Source: Rhodospirillales bacterium (GTDB lineage: Bacteria; Pseudomonadota; Alphaproteobacteria; Micavibrionales; Micavibrionaceae). Taken from it: a stretch of 64,000 bases of DNA. The notes under the pieces were generated by a model. That model was not told the DNA's origin. It did not search any database and was given only the letters and a program-made list of their open reading frames with translations. The stretch lies in contig JACKJA010000002.1 of NCBI GenBank assembly GCA_020638175.1, positions 1,612,001 through 1,676,000 of the forward strand, written 5' to 3'. The position numbers and the translations under genes are program-made. This document shows, piece by piece, positions 17,533 through 26,711 of this stretch. Position 1 is the first letter of the stretch, and each line of letters begins with the position of its first letter.

Positions 17533-18360
17533 CTATGACGCGGATTGCATCCCCTGCCAGACCCTGAACGCCTGCCGCGTGACAGCCACATCATGAACGC
17601 GGAAAATATGCGCGCCCTGCGTCAGGGCAAAAAGCGCGGCCGCCAAGGATCCCGGCACGCGGTCTTGCGGTAAAATCGGCCGCTCACAAAGCGCATCAAT
17701 AAAACGTTTTCGGGATACGCCAATCAACAAGGGTACCCCCAAATCATGAAACCGCCGTAAATGCCCCAGCAAATTTGTGTTATGCGCCGCCGTTTTACCA
17801 AACCCGATACCGGGATCGACGATCAACCGGGATTTCTCAATACCCGCCGCTTCACAAGCGGCAATGCGCTGGCCAAGATACGCAAAAACATCCGCGACCA
17901 CATCCTCGTAAACAGGATTATCCTGCATGGTTCCCGGCATGCCCCGCATATGCATGAGACACACAGGCACATCCGCAGACCGCGCGGCATCCAAAGAATC
18001 CGGGTCACCGGTCAGCGCCGTGACATCGTTAATCATGCCCGCCCCGGCCGCCAGCGCCGCGCGCATCGTCGCCGCATGCCGCGTATCAATGGAAATCCGC
18101 CGCCCACAGCCCTTCAGCCCCTCAATCACCGGCATAACCCGGTCGATTTCTTCTTGTGGCGTCACCGGCACGGCGCCAGGCCGCGTTGACTCGCCGCCGA
18201 TATCGAGAATATCCGCCCCCTCTTCCACCAGACGCAAACCATGTGCGACCGCCTTTTCCGGAGAGAAATAGCGGCCCCCATCGGAAAAACTGTCCGGCGT
18301 AACGTTAACAATGCCCATAATATACGGGCCGCCGCTAAAAAAAGGATTTTGCGTTACCAT
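17533..18360 (-). CDS. folP: Dihydropteroate synthase
   Basis: 275 aa, normal length. FolP joins para-aminobenzoate to the pterin pyrophosphate in folate synthesis and is the sulfonamide target. Seen: IMGIVNVTPDSFSDGGRY, the DIGGESTRPGA loop, SIDTRHAATMRAALAAGA, and VDPGIGFGKT. folK lies 44 bp upstream in the same direction; folB is not in the window. A terminator follows. Confidence 0.97.
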   Translation of the reverse strand: MVTQNPFFSGGPYIMGIVNVTPDSFSDGGRYFSPEKAVAHGLRLVEEGADILDIGGESTRPGAVPVTPQEEIDRVMPVIEGLKGCGRRISIDTRHAATMRAALAAGAGMINDVTALTGDPDSLDAARSADVPVCLMHMRGMPGTMQDNPVYEDVVADVFAYLGQRIAACEAAGIEKSRLIVDPGIGFGKTAAHNTNLLGHLRRFHDLGVPLLIGVSRKRFIDALCERPILPQDRVPGSLAAALFALTQGAHIFRVHDVAVTRQAFRVWQGMQSAS

Positions 18361-18404
18361 AAATAATATCTAAACCACAACGCCGCCTGCGAACACCCTG
18401 TTTT

Positions 18405-18917
18405 TCACCCCAAATCTTGCTCAACATCGCTTTTCTGGGCTTTTTGCTCTGCCGGCACTTTGGCGATCAAATCCACCAGCGATGCCTTTGAAACCGGATG
18501 CCGCCAATCGTCCGGCGCGATTTCTTGCAACGGCAGCAAGACAAAAGCCCGCTCATGCATGCGCGGATGCGGGATAATCAGCTCTGGACGGTCAAGTATC
18601 ACATCGTCGTAAGCCACCAGATCAAGATCAAGGATCCGGGGCGCGTTGCGAAGACTGCGCTCCCGGCCAAATGTATTCTCTATATCCTGCAACGTTTCCA
18701 GCAACCGGAAAGGCGACAGGCCGGTTTCTACAGCCACCACCTCATTATGATACCAGGGCTGGTCAGACACAGGCACCGGCGCTGTCAGCCATGTTGAAGA
18801 TTGCCGAACAATATCCAGCCCACGCCGCGCCATTTCAGCCCGCGCCGCCGCCAGCGTTTCATGCGGTGCGCCAAAACGGCTTGGCAAATTGGCTCCCAGA
18901 GCAACAAAAATCATCAT
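18405..18917 (-). CDS. folK: 2-amino-4-hydroxy-6-hydroxymethyldihydropteridine diphosphokinase
   Basis: 170 aa. FolK pyrophosphorylates the pterin just before the FolP step. Seen: FVALGANLPSRFGAP, PWYHNEVVAVETGL, GRERSLRNAPRILDLDLVAYDD and IIPHPRMHERAFVLLPLQEI, which carry the ATP- and Mg-binding residues. AGAGGG lies just before two adjacent ATGs (18,917 and 18,914); either may be used. The last 20 residues, rich in Lys/Gln/Glu, are not conserved. Confidence 0.96.
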   Translation of the reverse strand: MMIFVALGANLPSRFGAPHETLAAARAEMARRGLDIVRQSSTWLTAPVPVSDQPWYHNEVVAVETGLSPFRLLETLQDIENTFGRERSLRNAPRILDLDLVAYDDVILDRPELIIPHPRMHERAFVLLPLQEIAPDDWRHPVSKASLVDLIAKVPAEQKAQKSDVEQDLG

Positions 18918-18933
18918 TTCCCTCTTGATACAA

Positions 18934-18957
18934 ATATCCCCGCCAAAGCGGGGATAT
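18934..18957 (-). terminator. Strong stem-loop between the MepK-like gene and folK
   Basis: A 10-bp perfect stem (18,934-18,943 with 18,948-18,957; ATATCCCCGC/GCGGGGATAT) with a 4-nt loop, followed on the minus strand by TTTG. It lies 30 bp past the stop of the MepK-like gene, so folK likely has its own promoter or only read-through. Confidence 0.75.
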
Positions 18958-18986
18958 CAAAATTCTATTTCGTAATCAAAAGCCGA

Positions 18987-19574
18987 CTACCAGCTCCGAA
19001 CCGCACCGGTGTCAATGTGAACAAAGCCGCTTTTCGGGTAATAGCCAACGCCGCCCGCTCTCAAACTACGGGCAATATCTCTGATTTTCGTCGTCGAAAC
19101 CCCCGGCATACGAATATCAACAGCCTGACCGGTCATATGCAAAGAATTTTTAGCAACGCCGCTGGTGTTCGTCCGCAACATTTTATTGGTTTTCGGCGAC
19201 CGGTAACCGGACAGGATTTCAAACTGGTCCTTACGCCCCAACCGCTCACGGATCGTATGCATAATATCAAGAACCCGCGGATCAATCGGAAAAACTTCCC
19301 CCGTACGGAAATCGCGTAAAACGCTGTTAATTTCCTCAAAGGCATCCGGCAGATATTTCCCGCCGACTTTATATTCACCTGAGAATTTTTCACCCGTGTG
19401 AGTATTGTAAAGCTCTATTTCGCGCACACCCCTGTCCATTTTGGACAATGACGCCGCCTGCACAGGACTAAAAATACCGCCCGCCAGAACCAGACCGGTA
19501 CCGCCGATAAGGCCGGATTTCAGAACATCACGCCGACCAATAACCGGCACGTTTTCGTTGTTATCTAGTGTCAT
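18987..19574 (-). CDS. Tat-exported M15-type peptidoglycan peptidase (DUF882, YcbK/MepK-like)
   Basis: 195 aa from the ATG at 19,574 (GGAG upstream; the frame is open to a TTG at 19,640). A twin-arginine leader GRRDVLKSGLIGGTGLVLAGG lies near the N-terminus. The catalytic domain shows SGYRSPKTN, SLHMTGQAVDIRMPG and FVHIDTG, the zinc ligands His/Asp/His of the family. E. coli MepK (YcbK) cuts 3-3 crosslinks made by L,D-transpeptidases, and the next gene upstream is such a transpeptidase, so maker and cutter sit side by side. Confidence 0.88.
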   Translation of the reverse strand: MTLDNNENVPVIGRRDVLKSGLIGGTGLVLAGGIFSPVQAASLSKMDRGVREIELYNTHTGEKFSGEYKVGGKYLPDAFEEINSVLRDFRTGEVFPIDPRVLDIMHTIRERLGRKDQFEILSGYRSPKTNKMLRTNTSGVAKNSLHMTGQAVDIRMPGVSTTKIRDIARSLRAGGVGYYPKSGFVHIDTGAVRSW

Positions 19575-19708
19575 GAGAAACACGAACTCCTGATATATAT
19601 ACTTACTTGTTCGTTTGTTTACTGAATGGTGATTCGTCAAAAGTAAGAGAATCGAAGATGTTTGAATACCAGACTTGGTATAACCAGTAAAGACCTCTTA
19701 TAATTATA

Positions 19709-21490
19709 TTAGAAAGTGCCGACGGATGCAAGTTCTCGCTGCGCCGCATCAACCGTCATGGTCGAAGGTGCCGTCAAAGGCAATGCAAACCCATCCATAG
19801 AGCGCAATTCGCTGACCAGCCGCCTGTCAAGTCCATAGACATCGGGGCCATAAATAATACGCCCGCCCTCACCAAGCCAGACCGTTTGGTAAACGATATA
19901 CACAGGTATGGGATTCGCCGACAAAATGTCCGTCATCTTCCCTTCCTGTATCACCGCATCCATTTTTTCTTCGGACCAGTTACGGTTTTCCGCCAGCACG
20001 AAACGAGCCACATCACGCGGATGCGATAACCGTACACAGCCGGAGCTATAGATACGCTGGTTGGAATCGAATAATTCCGGGTGATTCGTGTCATGCATAT
20101 AAATATCGAATTCATTGGGCATCAAAACGCGAATTCGGCCCAACGCATTATGGTCACCGGGAATTTGCACCATCCGGATCTGGTTCATTTCCTTGCGCCC
20201 GACATTTTCCCACGCTACATCATAAGGATCAATGGTTTCGGCATCCTTGCCATACCCCATATATAGCTCCACCCCCTTGTGATCGAGGTAACTGGGATCT
20301 TCCAGAATCTTCGGCAGGAAATCCTTCATCTTGATACTCAACGGCACCGTCCAGGTCGGATTGAAACGAATGCCCTTAACTTCGGTTTTAAAACTCGCGG
20401 TGGGCCGCGAAGGCTGCCCGACCACAACCGGCATCTCCAGAGCCACCCGCCCGCCGGATATCGCCCACAACGTCTGGGACGGAATATTGACCAGCATATA
20501 ACGGTCCGGGCGGTCTGGATCCAGCCAGCGCAACCGCTCAAGATTAGCGATAATCTGTTCCATCTGCGCCTGCCGGGTCCGGTTAAGAAGTGTCAGCGTT
20601 TGCGGACCTATCACGGCATCAGGCTCCAGACCGTGTTCACGCTGGAAACGCATCACCGCAGCCCCCAGTTCGTCATCATAAAAATCTTCAGGGCCATACG
20701 CCGGGTCATATTCAACCCCGAGACGAACCCTTAACCCCGCCACCGCCGGATGACGTTTTCCCGGCTTGAAAAAAGGCACGCCAAAATCCAGCGGTAAAAC
20801 GTGATCGTAACCATCATCTTCACGGGATAAACGAACCAGCTCCTCCTGAAGCTTTTTGTACAAAGATCCGGAAGGCCCCAGTGCCAGTAACTCCTGCGCC
20901 GGGGCATGCGCTTGCGCCACACGGGAAAGAACCGTCAGGGCCGGAACCGGCGCCCGCCAGTATTTGCCCTTTTCCCCGACATGTTCGGGAATAACGCGCA
21001 TCCCGCTTATATCATGGCCGTAACGAACCACGGCATCCGAAAGTAATAACTCCAGCCGGGCTTGCGTTTCCTTATTCTGCGGTCCGGACAACAGAGAACG
21101 AAGGGAAGGCACGTGGTAACGCGCCGGGTTCAGGCCATGACGCCATGAATCTTCAAAAACCGTCAGCATGGCATTAATCTGCGCGGCATTCGCTTCTTTT
21201 TCCGTCCAGATCAGTTCATTGTCCCGCTGCTGGTAGAAAGCGCGCATGGCATCGGCATCATAAAATGTAGAATCATCAACCGTGCCGGCCGCCAAAGCCG
21301 CTTGAAAAACAGAGCCCGGATTGACAAAGGATGTAATTTTATCAATGACCGTTGGCTTTTCCCGGACATCCCCGGCCTCTGCCGGACAAGGCAAAGATAA
21401 AAGCGCCAGAACAATCGCACCCGCCGCAACCTTGGAAAACCAGGGGCGCACAAGCCGACTGTCCGGTTCTGTTATGAATTTTGCCCACAT
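19709..21490 (-). CDS. L,D-transpeptidase of the YcbB/LdtD type
   Basis: 593 aa. Signal anchor at about 20-38; an N-terminal scaffold; a peptidoglycan-binding domain (VMRFQREHGLEPDAVIG, about residue 290); and a C-terminal YkuD domain with IYMHDTN and the catalytic cysteine in SSGCVRLSHP. The long insertion in the catalytic domain (capping loop) is typical of YcbB. It forms 3-3 peptidoglycan crosslinks in the periplasm. The MepK-like gene follows in the same direction. The LdtR-like regulator at 4,585 is a possible controller. Confidence 0.92.
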   Translation of the reverse strand: MWAKFITEPDSRLVRPWFSKVAAGAIVLALLSLPCPAEAGDVREKPTVIDKITSFVNPGSVFQAALAAGTVDDSTFYDADAMRAFYQQRDNELIWTEKEANAAQINAMLTVFEDSWRHGLNPARYHVPSLRSLLSGPQNKETQARLELLLSDAVVRYGHDISGMRVIPEHVGEKGKYWRAPVPALTVLSRVAQAHAPAQELLALGPSGSLYKKLQEELVRLSREDDGYDHVLPLDFGVPFFKPGKRHPAVAGLRVRLGVEYDPAYGPEDFYDDELGAAVMRFQREHGLEPDAVIGPQTLTLLNRTRQAQMEQIIANLERLRWLDPDRPDRYMLVNIPSQTLWAISGGRVALEMPVVVGQPSRPTASFKTEVKGIRFNPTWTVPLSIKMKDFLPKILEDPSYLDHKGVELYMGYGKDAETIDPYDVAWENVGRKEMNQIRMVQIPGDHNALGRIRVLMPNEFDIYMHDTNHPELFDSNQRIYSSGCVRLSHPRDVARFVLAENRNWSEEKMDAVIQEGKMTDILSANPIPVYIVYQTVWLGEGGRIIYGPDVYGLDRRLVSELRSMDGFALPLTAPSTMTVDAAQRELASVGTF

Positions 21491-21567
21491 GGCCGGATAC
21501 CTTTAGAACGTAATCTGGTAGACACAAAGATCTACTACCAAGATAACATGATTTGGCCAGAAAACGA

Positions 21568-23286
21568 TTATAAATCCGCGTAAATATGAGTTTCCGCCTT
21601 GGCGCCGGGGTGGGTTACCGCCCCTTTTTCGGCCGGGCCGACCAGCTGCACATATTTCCACAGCGCGCCGGACTGGTAGTTATTGGTCCGGGGTTGCCAC
21701 GACTGGCGGCGCATTTTAAGCTCATCATCGCTCAAAAGAACCTCTAACGAGCCTTTTTCGGCATCTATACGGATCATATCACCATCCTTCAGCAAGGCGA
21801 TCGGACCACCGACAGCCGCCTCCGGCCCGACATGCCCGATACAAAAACCACGCGTTCCGCCGGAAAAACGCCCATCAGTAATCAGCGCCACTTTTCCACC
21901 GGTGCCCTGCCCGTACAACGCTGCCGTGGTCGAGAGCATTTCCCGCATGCCGGGACCGCCCTTCGGCCCTTCGTAACGAATGACCAGAACATCGCCCTCT
22001 TCGTAATCGCGGTTTTGCACGGCATTAAAGCATTCTTCCTCACTATCGAAACAGCGGGTCGGCCCTTCAAAAACCAGCTCATCCAGCCCGGCAATCTTCA
22101 CAATCGCCCCTTCCGGCGCCAGATTCCCGCGCAGGCCAACAACGCCGCCGGTGGGATGAATAGGATGGGACAATGGCCGGATTACATTCTGATTTTCGGG
22201 GAATGCCTGATCTTTAAGATTCTCGGCAATCGTCTTGCCCGTCACCGTCAGGCAATCGCCGTGAATGTAACCGCCATCCAGCAATTCTTTCAAAACCACC
22301 GACACGCCGCCGACATCATACATATCCTTGGCTACATATTTTCCGCCGGGTTTCAGGTCGGCAATATACGGCACGCGGGCAAACACCACCGCCACATCGT
22401 GCAAGTCAAACTCTATCCCGGCCTCATGCGCCATCGCCGGCAAATGCAGCGCCGCATTGGTTGAACCGCCCGTCGCCGCCACCACGGCCGCCGCGTTTTC
22501 CAATGCCTGCCGCGTTACGATATCACGCGGCCGCGGCCCACCTTCGCGCAGCAGCTTCATCACGGCCTCCCCGGAAGCCACAGCATATTCATCGCGCGTT
22601 TCATAGGGCGCCGGCGCTCCGGCCGATCCCGGCAACGCCAGACCAATCGCCTCAGATACGCAAGCCATCGTATTCGCCGTAAACTGGCCGCCGCAAGCCC
22701 CCGCCCCCGGACAGGCACAGCATTCCATTTCATGCAGGTCTTTATCGGAAAATTCGCCGGTCGCGTGCTTGCCGATCCCTTCGAACACATCAATAACGGT
22801 CACATCCTTGCCGCGGAATTTCCCCGGCATGATCGACCCGCCGTACATAAACACACTCGGCACATTCAAACGGATCATCGCCATCATCATCCCCGGCAGG
22901 GATTTGTCGCACCCGGCCAGTCCCACCAGCGCATCATAGCAATGCCCGCGCATTGTGAGTTCCACAGAGTCCGTAATAATATCGCGGGACACCAGCGAAG
23001 ACCGCATCCCTTCGTGCCCCATGGCAATCCCGTCCGTCACGGTAATCGTCGTAAATTCGCGCGGCGTGCCCTCGCCGGATTTCACACCTTTTTTGACCGA
23101 TTGCGCCTGCCGCTGAAGTGCAATATTACAGGGAGCCGCCTCGTTCCAGCACGTCGCCACCCCGACCAGAGGCTGGTGAATTTCTTTCTCCGTCAGGCCC
23201 ATCGCATAGTAATACGAACGGGCCGCGGCGCTTTTAACGCCTTCGGTTACATAACGGCTGACAAGTTTTGATTTATCCCAGGTCAT
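21568..23286 (-). CDS. ilvD: Dihydroxy-acid dehydratase
   Basis: 572 aa from the ATG at 23,286 (GAGGGG upstream); a TTG at 23,319 would add eleven residues. IlvD makes the 2-oxo acid precursors of valine, leucine and isoleucine. Iron-sulfur cysteines appear in VGVATCWNEAAPC, LAGCDKSLPGM and CCACPGAGACGGQFTANTM; the family C-terminus DGRFSGGTRGFCIGHVGPEA is intact. Other ilv genes are not nearby. Confidence 0.96.
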   Translation of the reverse strand: MTWDKSKLVSRYVTEGVKSAAARSYYYAMGLTEKEIHQPLVGVATCWNEAAPCNIALQRQAQSVKKGVKSGEGTPREFTTITVTDGIAMGHEGMRSSLVSRDIITDSVELTMRGHCYDALVGLAGCDKSLPGMMMAMIRLNVPSVFMYGGSIMPGKFRGKDVTVIDVFEGIGKHATGEFSDKDLHEMECCACPGAGACGGQFTANTMACVSEAIGLALPGSAGAPAPYETRDEYAVASGEAVMKLLREGGPRPRDIVTRQALENAAAVVAATGGSTNAALHLPAMAHEAGIEFDLHDVAVVFARVPYIADLKPGGKYVAKDMYDVGGVSVVLKELLDGGYIHGDCLTVTGKTIAENLKDQAFPENQNVIRPLSHPIHPTGGVVGLRGNLAPEGAIVKIAGLDELVFEGPTRCFDSEEECFNAVQNRDYEEGDVLVIRYEGPKGGPGMREMLSTTAALYGQGTGGKVALITDGRFSGGTRGFCIGHVGPEAAVGGPIALLKDGDMIRIDAEKGSLEVLLSDDELKMRRQSWQPRTNNYQSGALWKYVQLVGPAEKGAVTHPGAKAETHIYADL

Positions 23287-23373
23287 GGCGGGCGCACCCC
23301 TCTTTATAATGGCACTCAAAGAATGCCTAAAGGGATAGCGTGTTTATTCCCTGAACTCAAGCCGAGATAAAAA

Positions 23374-24147
23374 CTATCTATTGAATTTGATCGCCTCGGA
23401 AGCCGGGATCATATATTCACGGATTTCAGGAATTACTTTTTCAAGAACCCGCCGCGTTTCAGGATAATGGTGACCGATCACGATCACCGGCTTACCAGTT
23501 TCACGGGATAGAGCTATGCCATTATAGATTTCTGTGTAGATTTGATTTTCGTTCCGAACATTGTCAAGAAACCGGCCTTCACGCTTGGCACAGTTCACAT
23601 TAAAATCCTTCATGGCATCACACATCACGGATTTCCCTGATGTACGGGAATCCAGCGTATATTTAATTCTGTCAGACTGGGTAAAGGCCGTCGCGAACGC
23701 CAGCTCCCTCATAAGCTGCCTGTTCGCTGTCCCTTTACTGCCCTGATGATTGTTAAAACCAATCGCGCGCGGCACAGCATCAAATGCCTGCTTTAAAATC
23801 GGGACAATCTGATCGGCTTGCATCCCGACATTGATCTGGCCCGACGGTGCATCATGACGACGATCGACCGGCTGCACCGGCAAATGGACAAAGACTTCCT
23901 GACCATTGGATTTGGCCAGTTTGGTTGCCTTTTCCAAACAAGCCTTTCCAGCAGGCGTCTTGGCTGCATAAGGCAAATATGCTCCCGCTATAGGTGCCTT
24001 GAGTGCAGCAATATCTAATGTCTCTTGAATTTTACCTTCACATAAATCGTCAATAACGATAGCAATTTGTGGTGTATGGCCTTGCGCCCCCGCCAAAGAT
24101 GATGAGGCCAGCAATACAGAAGCCAGCAAAGTTTTGTTTGCACTCAT
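23374..24147 (-). CDS. Divergent polysaccharide deacetylase family protein (YibQ/DUF610-like)
   Basis: 257 aa from the ATG at 24,147 (AAGGAAGGG upstream). Signal peptide of about 22 residues, then IAIVIDDL, FVHLPVQP, GFNNHQGSKGT and VIVIGHHYPET, the block order of YibQ-type proteins. These relate to polysaccharide deacetylases, but here the first metal motif is IDDL and the catalytic activity is unproven in the family. It is probably periplasmic. It has about 90 bp to each neighbour, so transcription is likely on its own. Confidence 0.82.
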   Translation of the reverse strand: MSANKTLLASVLLASSSLAGAQGHTPQIAIVIDDLCEGKIQETLDIAALKAPIAGAYLPYAAKTPAGKACLEKATKLAKSNGQEVFVHLPVQPVDRRHDAPSGQINVGMQADQIVPILKQAFDAVPRAIGFNNHQGSKGTANRQLMRELAFATAFTQSDRIKYTLDSRTSGKSVMCDAMKDFNVNCAKREGRFLDNVRNENQIYTEIYNGIALSRETGKPVIVIGHHYPETRRVLEKVIPEIREYMIPASEAIKFNR

Positions 24148-24233
24148 CACACACCCTTCCTTAAATTATTTACATAACGTGAAGGATAGCCCAAAACGAT
24201 GGAGAATGCAAATAATTCTAACCAAAAGGAAAA

Positions 24234-24686
24234 TTAGTTTTCAGGCTTCAGCAGCGCTTCTTCCGTCTTGCGAACGAAACGCTCGCCGTTCATCACGAAC
24301 CGGACCGGCACCGCCCCGGTCCCGACCCCGCGGATCACCACTGTAGAATAGCCGAGAATACGGCCCAGAAGCGGGTTTTCCAGCGACGCACTTTCAACCT
24401 TGTCGAATTTAAACTGGACAACGTCCTGATTAAAAAAGCCGTATATCAAGAGAATACGTCGATCCGTGAGCAACAACCGCGTCGTCTTGAACAGGATATA
24501 AGCATTGCTAACCGGGTACAGACTCAGGAATAAAATCGTCAACCCGACCAGCCAGTGAAACAACACACCGACCAAAACGGCCAGAAGCACAATCGTCGAC
24601 GGGAAAATAAAAATCGCTTTATGCAGATGCGCCTGCGCTTTTACCTGCTCGCCGGAAACCAGAACGTCTTTGATCTCTTTTGCCAT
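24234..24686 (-). CDS. Bacterial PH-domain membrane protein (bPH2 type), downstream copy
   Basis: 150 aa. Two hydrophobic helices (about 25-65) are followed by LLLTDRRILLIYGFFNQDVVQF and RILGYSTVVIRGVGTG, the core of YdbS/bPH2 PH domains. The exact start has GGAGGGAATC before the ATG. It is a paralogue of the gene 24 bp upstream; both lie behind pfkA in a tight leftward block. Function unknown; such proteins are placed at the membrane and may bind lipid or partner proteins. Confidence 0.78.
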   Translation of the reverse strand: MAKEIKDVLVSGEQVKAQAHLHKAIFIFPSTIVLLAVLVGVLFHWLVGLTILFLSLYPVSNAYILFKTTRLLLTDRRILLIYGFFNQDVVQFKFDKVESASLENPLLGRILGYSTVVIRGVGTGAVPVRFVMNGERFVRKTEEALLKPEN

Positions 24687-24709
24687 GATTCCCTCCTCAC
24701 GAAAAACAC

Positions 24710-25249
24710 CTAGCTCGTCCGGGCTCTTTCAATCGCCTTGCGGAAAACAATCGGATTGGCCAGCGGCGGCAAAATAACCTCGCCAATCCCCATCCCGCGA
24801 ACCATCACCCGGCCATAGCCCAGCAAACGGCCCCAGAATGTTTGCAGTACATTAACCCCTTCAATCCGGTCGATACTCATTTCCCCGACATAACGGGCGA
24901 CCAGACCGCGCTTGTATATAAGACGTGCATTGGTAATCGCGATTTCCGTAGATGCCTTGTACACCATCATCTGGGCAAAACGCATCATGCCCATCACAAA
25001 GACAAAAAACGCCAGCAATCGTAAGCCGGGATGCAATTCCCGAACAGCGCCGATCATCCCTTGCGCATGAACGCCGCTGCCGTAATGAGCCTGAAAGTAA
25101 ATGGCGGCATACAAAACGCCGATACAGCCCAAAATCCCCCAGATAATGTTCAACACGGCCTGCAGACTGTACATCCAGTGGAATTGCCCTACGGCTATTA
25201 ATTCTTCGTCAGGCCCCAACGACTGCCTGACATATACCATGCGACTCAA
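24710..25249 (-). CDS. Bacterial PH-domain membrane protein (bPH2 type), upstream copy
   Basis: 179 aa. Two membrane helices (about 30-55 and 78-105) and a PH core ITNARLIYKRGLVARYVGEM followed by SIDRIEGVNVLQTFWGRLLGYG, again the bPH2 pattern with the same GRLLGYGxVxVRGxG closing block as its partner. The start is probably the TTG at 25,249: GGAG lies seven bases before it, inside the end of pfkA, and the ATG at 25,240 is 16 bases from it. Only 2 bp separate it from pfkA, so the two are translationally coupled. Confidence 0.78.
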   Translation of the reverse strand: MSRMVYVRQSLGPDEELIAVGQFHWMYSLQAVLNIIWGILGCIGVLYAAIYFQAHYGSGVHAQGMIGAVRELHPGLRLLAFFVFVMGMMRFAQMMVYKASTEIAITNARLIYKRGLVARYVGEMSIDRIEGVNVLQTFWGRLLGYGRVMVRGMGIGEVILPPLANPIVFRKAIERARTS

Positions 25250-25251
25250 TT

Positions 25252-26331
25252 CTAATCTCCAAATGAAATACCCAACGCTCTGGCAGTATGAACCAAAGTG
25301 CTGTCCAGGTCTACTTGTTGATAGGCCGCAATCGCATCCTCAATCGCCACGTCGATGACCTGACGGTTGGACCAGGCCACCATACGCCCGAATTTCCCTT
25401 CACGGATCAGGTCCACAGCCTTGGCCCCGAAAGCCGATGCCAGCATCCGGTCGTTCCATGTCGGCTGGCAGCCGCGCTGGACGTGTCCCAGAATACTGAC
25501 CCGCGTTTCTGAATCCGTCGCATGGGCAATCTGGTCGCCCAGATAATAGCCAATCCCGCCATAGCGTTTTTCGCCGCCATGATATTCCATTTCCGCCTTG
25601 GAACCTTCCGGCGTGCTCACCGCTTCCGACACGATCATCAACGCAAAGTTACGGCCCGACGCTTTGACTTTTCTGATTTTCTCGGCGATCGCCTCAATCG
25701 TATACGGAATTTCAGGGATCAGGATAATATCCGCGCCGCCGGCAATCCCGGCATTCAAGGCAATATGCCCGGCATCACGGCCCATAACTTCCAAAATCAT
25801 CACGCGGTCATGGCTGGCCGCCGTCGGCTGCAAACGATCCAGCGCCTCGGTCGCCACCGCCACCGCCGTATCGAATCCGACGGATGCCTCCGTCATGCCG
25901 ATATCGTTATCAATGGTTTTGGGAATCCCGACCAGATTAATCCCGCCCTGCTCGGCCAGTTTTTTCAAAATCGCAAAGCTGCCGTCACCGCCGATACCGA
26001 TAACGCCATCCAGCCCCAACGCCTTGAATCCTTCGACGATTTTTCCGGATAAATCCTTGGTCGAACCGTCGGCCATCGGAAAAGCAAACGGATTTCCCTT
26101 ATTGGTCGTCCCCAGAATAGTGCCGCCCAACCTCATAATGTTGCCGTTAAATTCCGCCGGCGTCAAAACCCGGTACTGCGGCGGATCTTTCAAAAGCCCG
26201 GCCGTACCGTTCAAAATCCCGACCGTTTCCCACCCCAGATTATGAGCACTATGCACCACCGACCGGATAGCCGCATTCAAGCCTGCACAGTCGCCGCCAC
26301 TGGTAAGAATTCCGATACGCTTTGTCGCCAT
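25252..26331 (-). CDS. pfkA: 6-phosphofructokinase (PFK-A family, group III type)
   Basis: 359 aa. It phosphorylates fructose-6-phosphate in glycolysis. Seen: ILTSGGDCAGLNAAIR, GIGGDGSFAILKKL, the catalytic PKTIDNDIGMTEASVGFDTA and MGRDAGHIALNAGI. Glycine after GGD points to ATP as donor, while Lys in PKTIDND (Gly in E. coli PfkA) is usual in PPi-dependent enzymes; this pair marks the long, mixed group III. ATP use is the better guess. The ATG has AAAGG nine bases upstream. It leads the two PH-domain genes. Confidence 0.92.
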   Translation of the reverse strand: MATKRIGILTSGGDCAGLNAAIRSVVHSAHNLGWETVGILNGTAGLLKDPPQYRVLTPAEFNGNIMRLGGTILGTTNKGNPFAFPMADGSTKDLSGKIVEGFKALGLDGVIGIGGDGSFAILKKLAEQGGINLVGIPKTIDNDIGMTEASVGFDTAVAVATEALDRLQPTAASHDRVMILEVMGRDAGHIALNAGIAGGADIILIPEIPYTIEAIAEKIRKVKASGRNFALMIVSEAVSTPEGSKAEMEYHGGEKRYGGIGYYLGDQIAHATDSETRVSILGHVQRGCQPTWNDRMLASAFGAKAVDLIREGKFGRMVAWSNRQVIDVAIEDAIAAYQQVDLDSTLVHTARALGISFGD

Positions 26332-26504
26332 AAGTTACAACCTTTTACAGAATCAAATATTAACTAAAAAAACCGAGTCTCTGTTTACTCTGTTTCATAG
26401 AATGTGTCCACCGTGCAATGGATGCAAAAAAAACTTATCAAACAAAGCATTATTTGCTATACTTAAAAACCTCAAAATAACAATATATCGGATATACATA
26501 ATTC

Positions 26505-26705
26505 ATGGATGACGAAGACGAGTTACAAGAAAAGCTGGTCCACCTGAAGGCCGAGCATAAAGATCTCGATGAGATTATCGATCGCCTGATGCATACCCAG
26601 CCCGTCGACTTTCTTCAGCTCCAGCGCCTGAAAAAGCGTAAACTGATGCTCAAGGACATGATCCAGAAAATCGAAAGCAATTTGCTCCCGGATATTATTG
26701 CGTAG
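26505..26705 (+). CDS. YdcH/DUF465 small helical protein
   Basis: 66 aa, all helical: LVHLKAEHKDLDEIIDRLM then LQRLKKRKLMLKDMIQKIE, the family signature (helix, short turn, RLKKRKLxLKDxI). Family members are small cytoplasmic helical hairpins of unknown role, very common before purE in alphaproteobacteria, as here (6 bp to purE). Divergent from pfkA across a 170-bp gap. Confidence 0.88.
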   Translation: MDDEDELQEKLVHLKAEHKDLDEIIDRLMHTQPVDFLQLQRLKKRKLMLKDMIQKIESNLLPDIIA

Positions 26706-26711
26706 GCTGTT

